From positions 26,024 through 90,023 of the forward strand of contig DATATI010000082.1 in NCBI GenBank assembly GCA_036268875.1: a stretch of DNA of 64,000 nt, given 5' to 3'. Below the pieces are notes generated by a model, which saw only the letters and a program-made list of their open reading frames with translations, was not told the origin of the DNA and searched no databases. Source of the stretch: Polyangia bacterium. GTDB taxonomy: Bacteria > Myxococcota_A > Polyangia > Fen-1088. Positions 33,879 to 41,461 of the stretch are shown here, one piece after another. How positions within the stretch are numbered: position 1 is the first letter of the stretch; every line of letters begins with the position of its first letter. The position numbers and the translations under genes were made by a program.

Positions 33879-35469
33879 GCTGCAGCTTGAGGGCGCGCGG
33901 CGAGACGCGCAGGCGCTGCGCCGCCACCAAGAAATCGCCCGCGCTGGCGGCCAGCGCCGATCTGATCTCGTCGGCCGGAAGTCGATCGGCGGCGGGCGCC
34001 AGCGTGCCGTTTTCCAGGCGCTTGTAAAGATAGCTCTTCGAAACGCCGAGGCGCCGCGCCGCCCGCTCACGGCGGAAGCCCTCGAATTGCAGAGCCGCCA
34101 GGATGTCCGCGTCGCTGATCTCCCGCGTGGAACGCTCGGGGGTTGCGGGCGCTGCCGCTTCAGCCCGGGTCACCCAGGTGCCTGGCCCGCCCAGGATGTC
34201 CTTCAGGTCGTCGCCAATCCGGGCCCGCGCGCGGCCCCGGTTCTCCACTGCGAATTTGAGGGCGACGTTCGCCAGTTCGCGAACGTTGCCCGGCCAGTCG
34301 TGCCGGGCCAGCGCGGCGACGTAGGCGGCCGGCACGAAAGGCTCAGCATCGGCAGACGCCGGCTCAAGGCGATGGCTTTCCTTCATCGTCGCCAGCCGCT
34401 CACGTAGAAAATGGTAGAAGAGCAGCCCGATATCGTCGCGCCTGGCCCTCAGCGGCGGAACGTGAATCTCGTAGGAAAAGCGGCGAAGAAGCGGCTCACG
34501 AAACTCCCGGCGCGCCACCGCCGATTCAAGGTCCGAGTCGGTGGCCGCCACCAGACGAACGTCCACCTGGCGGGTGCTCCCGCCCAGCGGCTGGATCACG
34601 CCTTCTTGCACGGCGCGCAGAAGGAGGGCCTGCACGTCGAAGGACACGTCCCCGATCTCGTCGAGAAACAACGTGCCGCCACTGGCCTCGGCGAAGTAAC
34701 CCTTGCGCTCCTCGAAAGCGCCGGTGAACGCGCCACGCCGGTGCCCAAACAGCTCCGAGGCGGCCATCGATGACGGAACGCCCGCGACATTGACCGCGAC
34801 GTAGCTGGCATCCGCGCGCTTGCTGAGCTTGTGAATGGCGGCGGCCACAAGCTCTTTGCCCACGCCGGTCGCCCCCCGCAGAAGAACCGGGACATCGAGG
34901 TCGGCCACGCGGTGGATCTGCTGTCGCAGCCTGCGCATGACGGCACTCTCGCCGATGAGGCCGGGAATGGCCGGCGCCGGTTCGGAGTCGTCGTTCCAAC
35001 CGATCCACAACGCCAGATCGCGGCCGCTCAGGACCACGACGCCCGCCTCCAACTCGGCCGCGCCGATGCGACGTTCGCCGTGCAATGGAATACCGTCTAT
35101 CTCGACGACGGGCGAAGCGGCCGCGAATGAAAAGACCAAGCCGTCGCGCTCGCGCGTGATCAGCAGAGGGCTGCGCGTCACGCGCGTGCTCGCGAGCGGT
35201 CCCGTCAGCTCGCCGGTTGGCCGGCGAAACGTCGGAATCATCCGACCGATGGCCAGGGCCCGCCCAACCTCCGCCGGCTCGTCATCGAAAAGGACGGCAA
35301 AGTCCCCGACGCGCGACGCAAGCGGGTGGGCAAGCACCCGCGCTCCGATGAAACGATGGCCTTCTTCGTGGGTGCCGGTCGGAGTGGAAAGTGTGGCCTC
35401 GTTTTGCATTGGGGCGACCGAATATATCGTCTGCGCCCCGTCCTCCCAAGCGCCCGCCGTCCGGTCCAT
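33850..35469 (-). CDS. Sigma-54-dependent activator with degenerate FHA-like domain
   Basis: A 539-residue enhancer-binding protein. The N-terminal about 160 residues have an FHA-like strand pattern (RVGDFAVLFDDEPAEVGRALAIGR...VVEIDGIPLHGERRIGAAELEAGVVVLSG), but the usual GR...SxxH residues are not clear. The AAA+ domain is complete: Walker A GATGVGKE (199-206), GAFTGA (246-251), Walker B GTLFLDE, and arginine-finger region. The C-terminus has two successive Fis-like helix-turn-helix segments (ERAARRLGVSKSYLYKRLE and FLVAAQRLRVSPRALKLQLKR), where one is normal. The ATG overlaps the stop of the caspase gene (TGATG), so it is the last gene of the hydrolase-caspase-activator operon. Confidence 0.9.
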   Translation of the reverse strand: MDRTAGAWEDGAQTIYSVAPMQNEATLSTPTGTHEEGHRFIGARVLAHPLASRVGDFAVLFDDEPAEVGRALAIGRMIPTFRRPTGELTGPLASTRVTRSPLLITRERDGLVFSFAAASPVVEIDGIPLHGERRIGAAELEAGVVVLSGRDLALWIGWNDDSEPAPAIPGLIGESAVMRRLRQQIHRVADLDVPVLLRGATGVGKELVAAAIHKLSKRADASYVAVNVAGVPSSMAASELFGHRRGAFTGAFEERKGYFAEASGGTLFLDEIGDVSFDVQALLLRAVQEGVIQPLGGSTRQVDVRLVAATDSDLESAVARREFREPLLRRFSYEIHVPPLRARRDDIGLLFYHFLRERLATMKESHRLEPASADAEPFVPAAYVAALARHDWPGNVRELANVALKFAVENRGRARARIGDDLKDILGGPGTWVTRAEAAAPATPERSTREISDADILAALQFEGFRRERAARRLGVSKSYLYKRLENGTLAPAADRLPADEIRSALAASAGDFLVAAQRLRVSPRALKLQLKRLKVPPS

Positions 35470-36227
35470 CACGCCGCCTTCCGTCGTGGGGTTACCCGTC
35501 GAGAATGACGCGCGGATCGACGAGCGGGCGCAGTGTCGAGCAGATCGAAACCGGTCCACGAAAAGGTGGCAGCGACGGAACGTGGGTAGGGTCGTTGCAA
35601 GTTGATGGCACCGGTCAGCCGATCCAGCGAGGGCGCTTTGCCCGTTTGGGCGAGGGCCCGCCGAAACGCCGCGCTGAACGAGCCGTCGAAGGTCTCGGAC
35701 CAGGCGCCCGCCGCCGCCAGCACGAACACCTCGGCGCCGGACCCACTGACTCCGCGCAGGAACTCATCGGCGATCACCCCACCCGCCGCGCAACAGTCGA
35801 CGATCAGCCACAGCTTTCCAGGTCGGCGCTGGCGCCTCAGGGCAAGCTCGACCAGTTCCTGAGCCCGAAGTCCGGTGGCCGCCGCAGCATCTTTGGAGAA
35901 GCCTCGGCAACACAAATAGTGGTCGCCGTCGACGACGCAGCCGTGACCGCTGAAATAGATGGCCATGGCGTCCTCTGGTTCCAGAGTGCACCCCTCCAGC
36001 CACTCGGCGAAGGCGGCGCGCAGCTCGTTGACAGTGAGGTTGGACGCGAATGGAACCACGGTATAGGCGCGCGATTTGAAGAGGCGACTCATGCGATCAA
36101 GATCGGCAGGCACGTCATCGAGATCTCTCAGAACGCCCCCCGGGTTTCCCACCCCGATCGGCACGAAAAAGCGACGGCCCGACGCCTTCGGCCGCGGCGC
36201 AGTCAAACGTTGTGGCGTCCGGGCCAT
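35469..36227 (-). CDS. Caspase-like (C14 family) cysteine protease
   Basis: A 252-residue protein with the caspase fold. The catalytic His lies in IYFSGHG (His95) and the catalytic Cys in LWLIVDCC (Cys146), separated by 51 residues as in bacterial metacaspases and orthocaspases. DLDDVPADLDRMSRLFKSRAY matches the helix that follows the first strand in this family. It has only the p20-like catalytic domain plus a basic C-terminal tail (SARHSRRVTPRRKA), with no signal peptide. It sits six bases after the hydrolase gene and overlaps the sigma-54 activator. Its substrate is unknown; the co-encoded activator or hydrolase are plausible targets. Confidence 0.88.
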   Translation of the reverse strand: MARTPQRLTAPRPKASGRRFFVPIGVGNPGGVLRDLDDVPADLDRMSRLFKSRAYTVVPFASNLTVNELRAAFAEWLEGCTLEPEDAMAIYFSGHGCVVDGDHYLCCRGFSKDAAAATGLRAQELVELALRRQRRPGKLWLIVDCCAAGGVIADEFLRGVSGSGAEVFVLAAAGAWSETFDGSFSAAFRRALAQTGKAPSLDRLTGAINLQRPYPRSVAATFSWTGFDLLDTAPARRSARHSRRVTPRRKAA

Positions 36228-36233
36228 CGGCCT

Positions 36234-37112
36234 TCACGAACCCCACGATCGCTCGAGCGCGCCGGCGATTTCATCGCGGAGCTCGGCGTGGACCAGGTAC
36301 GAGGCCAACTTGTGCGTCTCGACGAAGTGGTGCGGATCGCCGTGGCGGACTTCGACGTCGACGATGTCAGAGTGAAAGATCGGGGCCAACCGCTTGATGG
36401 GCACCGACCAGACGTCAGCGGAAGCGAAGAAGTTGCTCCAGCGGCGCACACCCGGCCAGGGCGCGCTCGGATCGCCGCTGCGGTTGAGGAACTGGCCGAG
36501 GCGTTTGAGCATCGGCTCTCGAATGAGCTGCGGCGTGGCCATGGGCGAGCCAACGGTGATGAACGTGTCGACACGATGAGGGTGAAGGCAGAGACCTTCG
36601 TACGCGATCGTCGAGCCGAGTGAATGGCCGATAACAATCCGGGTGTCGGACGCCAGCGCCGCCTTGAAGCGCGCTTGCACCTGAAAGAAGGCGCCCTCGG
36701 GAACCGTCGGATTCGGGTTCGTGACAGGACCGTTCTGCATGTAAAGCGCCGACTCGCGCACCATGCGATTGACCAGCAGAGCGATCGGACCGACCGGCTC
36801 GCCCCACTCATCCCAGAGTGCGAGCGCGTCCGCCGCGCGGACCGTGCCGCGCAGAAGCGCGTAGTACGCTGACAGGAGATCGTCTCGCAAAGCGATTCGC
36901 TTCGGCGCGCCCGTCTCCTCTCTTCTCCGTCGGAAGAGATCGGCCCAATAGACGACGGTGACATCCTCTTCCCTGGGCAAGCGGTGCGGGTTGGCTTTCC
37001 CCCACGCGGTCTGTCTCACGCCGGCAATCATCGAACGGCACCAGGTTTTGTGAAGGAGTCTGGGATCGCGTTCGAACATTCGCATACCGTGGACAATGAG
37101 TATTTTCGCCAT
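36234..37112 (-). CDS. Alpha/beta hydrolase
   Basis: A 292-residue hydrolase with nucleophile elbow IVIGHSLGS (Ser164), oxyanion region KILIVHGM at the N-terminus, a strand TFITVGSPM that resembles lipase folds, and a candidate catalytic His in VEVRHGDPHHFVE near the end. The ATG at 37112 is chosen; a GTG six bases earlier is possible, but AAAGGAA is better spaced for the ATG. It is the first gene of the operon with the caspase-like protease and sigma-54 activator. There is no signal peptide, so it acts in the cytoplasm. Substrate unknown; the long helical segment 70-130 may form a lid. Confidence 0.85.
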   Translation of the reverse strand: MAKILIVHGMRMFERDPRLLHKTWCRSMIAGVRQTAWGKANPHRLPREEDVTVVYWADLFRRRREETGAPKRIALRDDLLSAYYALLRGTVRAADALALWDEWGEPVGPIALLVNRMVRESALYMQNGPVTNPNPTVPEGAFFQVQARFKAALASDTRIVIGHSLGSTIAYEGLCLHPHRVDTFITVGSPMATPQLIREPMLKRLGQFLNRSGDPSAPWPGVRRWSNFFASADVWSVPIKRLAPIFHSDIVDVEVRHGDPHHFVETHKLASYLVHAELRDEIAGALERSWGS

Positions 37113-38069
37113 GGGCACCGTTCCTTTAACCCCTTAGCATTTCAAGTCGCGCGCCAACGCAAGGGCCGCCGAACGTGGGAGATGGCAAACAGAAGGCGGC
37201 GTTCGGTGGCGTCCGGACACGTCTTGACAAGGTTCGAACGACCGACTGGACCCCAGATGAGCATCCCGCCGATGCGAAGGTGCTTCCCTCGCTCCTGCGG
37301 CTGCCAGACCGAGGTCGTCCCGTGGAGATGACATTTCGGTTGGCGCCAATTTGCGCCCCAGCCGGTGCGATCGACTCCCAAGGGCTGCAAATGATCCTCG
37401 CCGTGGATCAGGTGATCGGCGCGACCGATCCAACGGTGCGCTGGGCCTGTCGTTGTTCCCCGCCGACCACCAGTGCGGCGTCCTGTCCATGGTCAACGTC
37501 GATGTCGTCGAGAACAATGCGGTTCTAATCGCCGCGTCTCTGGCGGCGACGATGCCGATGGGCGCGACGCCGACACGCGTGACGCTGGAAGGCGCGGCGG
37601 CGCACCTATCGAACCGCGGCGACGCCAACCCCCGCATTACATCGGCCTGGCGACGGGCGGTCTGCCCAACTGCTCGCCTGGCGCGCCGGCGCCAACGAGA
37701 GACGGGACGTCATTAATTCAAGTTAGGCTCTGCCGCCAGCCCGGCAAATCCGCCAGCGGCGGCAGTTCGCTCCAACAGATCGTCTGCTGTCGCAGCATCG
37801 CGAGTCAGCATTCGGGCGTAAGCCCCCAGGGCGCGTCGGTGAGCGAGCAGCGCGTGGGAAGGGTTGGAAATCACGCTCAGCGACCTTCGCTGGTCGCTGG
37901 TCGCTGCGCCCATCGGCGGCCACCAGCGCTCCGGCAGTCATGACTGATCCGTCTTGCGGTTCATGAGAAACCTTCCTTCGACCTCGTTCGATGAAAACAG
38001 GTCATCGTCTGATACGTTGTCGTTTTTGGGAGGGAGCGGGCGGCAAGCATTGGACGGTCAGCGACAGCT
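37113..38069. other. Gene-poor region with decayed coding traces
   Basis: About 950 bases between two minus-strand operons without an intact gene. Short open frames on the plus strand (about 37320-37710) show some coding-like runs but need frame changes and match no family I recognise. A small ECF-sigma-like remnant lies at 37713-37913. The promoter of the hydrolase-caspase-activator operon should lie at about 37113-37300. Confidence 0.4.
37713..37913 (-). pseudogene. Possible ECF sigma factor N-terminal remnant
   Basis: A 66-residue frame containing ALLAHRRALGAYARMLTRD followed by AATADDLLERT, which resembles the region 2.1-2.2 segment of ECF sigma factors (AHRRALxxYARxLTRDxxxADDLxxxT). It then ends in LAAEPNLN with no region 2.3, 2.4 or 4. 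Most likely the surviving 5' piece of a broken sigma gene; a chance similarity cannot be excluded. Confidence 0.3.
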
Positions 38070-39479
38070 TCAGGCGCGGGCATCGGGTTTCTCGAACGGC
38101 AGGCTGACAGTGACTATGGCGCCGCCCTCTGGTCGGTTGGCAGCGGTGATGCTGCCTTGATGCGCGTCGATGATCCGCCGCGCAATCGCCAGCCCCAGAC
38201 CGGTGCCCTTGCCGCCCCGCACATCGACACCGGTATAGAACTGTTCGAAGGCGCGGGGGAGATCGGTGGTCGAAAAGCCAGGTCCTTCATCGCCGATGCT
38301 GATGTTGACGGCTCGGTCGCTCGCCCGGATTGTCACCTGGACGGCGCGGTCCGGGGACGAGTGTCGAAGGGCATTGTCGAGGACGTTGATAAAAGCGCGC
38401 TGCAGGCGATCGGGATCTCCGGCCACCGCGGGCACCTCGGCCGCGTCCAGGGAAACCGCGACCTTCGCCAGATGGAAACGCACGGTCATGGCTTGCACGG
38501 CGCCATACACCAGGCGCTGCAAGTCGACGGAGCGCTTCTCCACCGTCGAGACGCCCGCCTCCAGCTGGCCCAAATCCAATAAATCTTGCACCAGCGCCGC
38601 CATTCGTTGCGTCTCTTTCAGTGCGGTGCCGAGGAATTGCGAACGCCGGCCCGTTTCGTCGGGCGCCACGGTCTCCAGGGCTTCCAGCGTGGCCTGTACG
38701 TTCGTCACCGGGGTGCGCAGCTCGTGAGAGGCGCGGGCCAGGAACGTCCGCCGCTCCCGCTCGCTGTTGGCCAGGCGCTCACTCATGTTGTTGAGCGACC
38801 GGGCCAACTGTCCCACCTCGTCGTGACTACGCACGGGCAAAGTCCGGCCGAAACGGCCGTCGCCAATCTCCGCGGCGAAGTCGCGCATCCGTCTGATCGG
38901 AGATGCCAACCGGCGCGCCAGATAAAAACTGGCCAACGCCGCCGCGCCCAGCACACCCAGGGAGGCCGCCATGATGGTCGCCACGGTTCGTCGCTCTTGC
39001 TGGCGCAGGCCGGCCAGCGTGCGGGACACACGGATGACACCCAGAAGATGGCCGGCGCGAATCAACGGCAGTACCTCGAACTGACGATCATCCAACGAAG
39101 CGACGCCGACCGCGATGCCCGACGCTGGCTGACCGGACAACGCCGCCGACACCCCGGGCACCACGCGCCAGTCACGGATCTGGCGGTCCTCGTTTGGCGA
39201 CGAGGTGGCGATCAGCTGACCGTTCGGAGAGAAAATGCGGACCCACAGGTCCTCTTGCGCGCCATGCCTGGCCGCCAGCAGCTCAGCGTGGCGGCGATCC
39301 CCGATCTCCATCCAGTCGGCGGCGGTGGCGGCGATCGCCGCTGTGCGCGCGGCGAGATCGACGCGATTGGCGGCCACGACATAGTGGTCAAATGATATCA
39401 ACGCGCAGGCGGTGGTCAGGACGGCGCCGGCAGCCGCCACGCCCACGTGCGAAGCGAATAGTCGGCCAGGCAGGTTCAA
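38070..39479 (-). CDS. Sensor histidine kinase
   Basis: A 469-residue membrane sensor: TM1 (about 10-32), a periplasmic sensor domain (about 35-165), TM2 (ATIMAASLGVLGAAALASFYLA), HAMP, HisKA with phospho-acceptor His252 (FLARASHELRTP), and a HATPase domain with N box (INVLDNALRHSS), DEGPGF and GKGTGLGLAI. It starts 12 bases after the response regulator stop, so the two form a two-component pair. The periplasmic domain gives no clue to the signal. The C-terminus ends in a short polar tail. Confidence 0.94.
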   Translation of the reverse strand: MNLPGRLFASHVGVAAAGAVLTTACALISFDHYVVAANRVDLAARTAAIAATAADWMEIGDRRHAELLAARHGAQEDLWVRIFSPNGQLIATSSPNEDRQIRDWRVVPGVSAALSGQPASGIAVGVASLDDRQFEVLPLIRAGHLLGVIRVSRTLAGLRQQERRTVATIMAASLGVLGAAALASFYLARRLASPIRRMRDFAAEIGDGRFGRTLPVRSHDEVGQLARSLNNMSERLANSERERRTFLARASHELRTPVTNVQATLEALETVAPDETGRRSQFLGTALKETQRMAALVQDLLDLGQLEAGVSTVEKRSVDLQRLVYGAVQAMTVRFHLAKVAVSLDAAEVPAVAGDPDRLQRAFINVLDNALRHSSPDRAVQVTIRASDRAVNISIGDEGPGFSTTDLPRAFEQFYTGVDVRGGKGTGLGLAIARRIIDAHQGSITAANRPEGGAIVTVSLPFEKPDARA

Positions 39480-39491
39480 ATCGGCTCTCGA

Positions 39492-40250
39492 TTACGAAAG
39501 TCGGTAGCCGATCCCGGGGACTGTCACCAGCCGTCTGGGACGGGAGGGATCGACCTCGACTTTCTGGCAGACCGTCCGGACCACGGCCTCCAGAAAAACG
39601 GTTGTCTCTTCGTTGGAGGCACCCCAAATTCGCCGTGACAGCTCGGTGCGAGTGGCGACCCGACCGCGTTCCGCAAGCAGCACCTCCAGCAACCGGAACT
39701 CGGCGCCGCTGATGGCGACGCGCCGGCCATCGATCAGCACATCGCTGGTGATCGGATCCAGGGCCAGGCCTGCGAAGGAAACGCTCGGGCTGGTCGGCGA
39801 CGTCAAGAGGACGGTCTTTTCGGCGATGATGCGATTCATCTGATCAAGCAGCAGTTGATCGGCAGCCAGCAGCGAACGGGCCTTCCGTTCGCGGTCGAGC
39901 ACGGAATGAACCCGCGCCACCAGCTCTCGGGTGTTGAAGGGCTTGGTCACGTAATCATCAGCACCGACCTCGAAGCCTTGCAGCCGATCCGTGATCTGGT
40001 CGCGCGCCGACAACATGATGATCGGGATCTCCGATTCGCGGCGGATGTCACGGCACACGTCCATTCCATCACGGTCGGGCAGGATCAGGTCCAGCACGAT
40101 CACGTCTGCCCTGCACTTGCGTACGCTCTCGATACCGGCCGCCGCATCGGCGGCGGTGGCGACGTCGAATCCTTCTTTTGCAAAGGCATAACTCAGGCTG
40201 TCACGCAGCGCCGCCTCGTCGTCAACAATCAGGATGCGGGGAACGATCAT
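39492..40250 (-). CDS. OmpR-family response regulator
   Basis: A 252-residue regulator: receiver domain with DD at 10-11, phospho-acceptor Asp54 (VIVLDLILPD), Lys in DYVTKPF, and a winged-helix DNA-binding domain (ISGAEFRLLEVLLAERGRVATRTELSRRIWG...RRLVTVPGIGYRLS). The linker of about 45 residues between the domains is longer than usual. It is upstream of its cognate histidine kinase in one operon. Target genes are not obvious. Confidence 0.94.
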   Translation of the reverse strand: MIVPRILIVDDEAALRDSLSYAFAKEGFDVATAADAAAGIESVRKCRADVIVLDLILPDRDGMDVCRDIRRESEIPIIMLSARDQITDRLQGFEVGADDYVTKPFNTRELVARVHSVLDRERKARSLLAADQLLLDQMNRIIAEKTVLLTSPTSPSVSFAGLALDPITSDVLIDGRRVAISGAEFRLLEVLLAERGRVATRTELSRRIWGASNEETTVFLEAVVRTVCQKVEVDPSRPRRLVTVPGIGYRLS

Positions 40251-40382
40251 CCGCCTATGCTAAGGGCGTCTCCGACGGCATTCAATGGACGCAGGCGCGA
40301 AATCCCCGCGTTGACCAGTTGGCGATCGATTGTGGCCGCACAAAAACTCGACGGCGAATCCCCTGGTGTTCGCTTTTTTGAC

Positions 40383-40538
40383 GGCGGTCGAGTTTTTGGG
40401 GCATTCAGCGGCCTGACGCCTGACGAAGCGTTCTTCAGAAGCGCGCCGAACCTATCGGCGGAGTTCTACGCTGCCCGAGCGAAGGCCCGCGAGCTACGCT
40501 TGGCCCTGAACCGCGGCCAGGACGGTCCTTTGCCCTGA
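40383..40538 (+). pseudogene. IS transposase C-terminal fragment
   Basis: The frame reads RVFGAFSGLTPDEAFFRSAP and continues with ARAKARELRLALNRG. This matches the C-terminal end of an rve-type integrase transposase, where AFxGxTPDEMYF is followed by a helix rich in ARxAARxARLxANR. Nothing of the catalytic core is present upstream. It fills the gap between the response regulator start and the hydrolase stop and ends in a stop codon at 40538. Confidence 0.45.
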
Positions 40539-40543
40539 TCTCC

Positions 40544-41233
40544 TCACAACACCGCCTGGGCCATCTCCGTCGGCCGGGGAGGCGCGAGGTGATCGACGAA
40601 CCACTCCCGCGCGAGGGCCGCTACTCGCTCGAGTGTGCCCGCTTCCTCGAAGAGGTGTGTTGCGCCGGGCACGATCTCGATCTTCTTCTCCGCTCGAAGC
40701 TCTTGAAAGGCCGCCCGGTTCAAGCTGATCACTTCGCGGTCGGCGCCGCCTACGATGAGCAGCGTGGGCGCGCGAACAGACACCAAGGCCTCGCCCGCGA
40801 GATCGGGCCTGCCACCACGTGACACGACCGCGCTGACCTGGTCCGGCAGTCGCGCGGCAGCGACCAGCGCGGCCGCCGCACCGGTGCTGGCGCCGAAGTA
40901 GCCGATGGGCAAGGGCTGCGTCTCCGCGTCGTTCCTCAGCCAGCGCGTGACGGCGGCGAGCCGCCCAGCGAGTAGCCCGATGTCGAACCGGAGATGGCGC
41001 GTGAACCTCTCCTGCTCCTCCTCTTCGAGCGTGAGCAAGTCGACGAGAACAGTCGCGAGGCCGGCCTGCTGGAGCGCGCTGGCAACGTAGCGATTCCGAG
41101 GACTGAAGCGACCACTGCCACTGCCGTGGGCAAAGAGGACGACGGCGAGTGCGTCGGCCGGTAGCGCGAGGTCGCCTTGAAGGATCAGGTCGTACCCAAT
41201 CGTCACGGAGATTTGCCGCTCTCGCAGTTCCAT
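40544..41233 (-). CDS. Dienelactone hydrolase-like alpha/beta hydrolase
   Basis: A 229-residue alpha/beta hydrolase. It has AVVLFAHGSGSGR (oxyanion region), nucleophile elbow GYFGASTG (Ser116), Asp in LLIVGGADREV and His in PGATHLFEE, a complete catalytic triad in the right order. Similar proteins are often annotated as dienelactone hydrolase family or phosphoribosyltransferase-fused esterases. The ATG at 41233 has a strong GGAGG; the longer in-frame extension upstream is not coding. There is no signal peptide. Divergent from the CzcA-type gene, with the hairpin 41418-41441 between them. Confidence 0.87.
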   Translation of the reverse strand: MELRERQISVTIGYDLILQGDLALPADALAVVLFAHGSGSGRFSPRNRYVASALQQAGLATVLVDLLTLEEEEQERFTRHLRFDIGLLAGRLAAVTRWLRNDAETQPLPIGYFGASTGAAAALVAAARLPDQVSAVVSRGGRPDLAGEALVSVRAPTLLIVGGADREVISLNRAAFQELRAEKKIEIVPGATHLFEEAGTLERVAALAREWFVDHLAPPRPTEMAQAVL

Positions 41234-41417
41234 TGCGATGCCTCCTCGAGGACCAAGCCTCGATAAAGTGTAGGGCTCCGTTGTTCGAGGTGGTAGCGGA
41301 AGAGCGAGTTTTGTCCTGGCGGAGGTCCCGGCGCGGCGCCTGATCCGGCATCCTCGTCGCATCAAACTGTCCGAGTAGGCCGATCACGTTAGCCGCATCG
41401 GGCAGACTGCCGCCCGA

Positions 41418-41441
41418 GGCCCCCGCCTTCGGGCGGGGGCC
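41418..41441 (+). promoter_or_regulatory. Perfect UUCG-capped hairpin in CzcA-type leader
   Basis: GGCCCCCGCC (41418-41427), TTCG (41428-41431), GGCGGGGGCC (41432-41441) form a perfect 10-bp stem with an extra-stable C(UUCG)G loop, 20 bases before the ATG at 41462. There is no T run on either strand, so it is not a typical terminator. It could stabilise the leader or hinder translation of the permease, whose start has no good Shine-Dalgarno. Confidence 0.5.
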
Positions 41442-41461
41442 GTGATACAAACGCATGCTGA

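Noticed and set aside
37175..37716. Plus-strand open frames that could form one gene if the frame shifted near 37440
   Set aside because: No recognised family, no ribosome binding site, and the joined product looks unlike a natural protein.
39855..40538. Long plus-strand open frame covering the response regulator antisense
   Set aside because: Most of it is the antisense of a clear response regulator gene; only the last about 50 codons (40383-40538) resemble a transposase end and are annotated separately.
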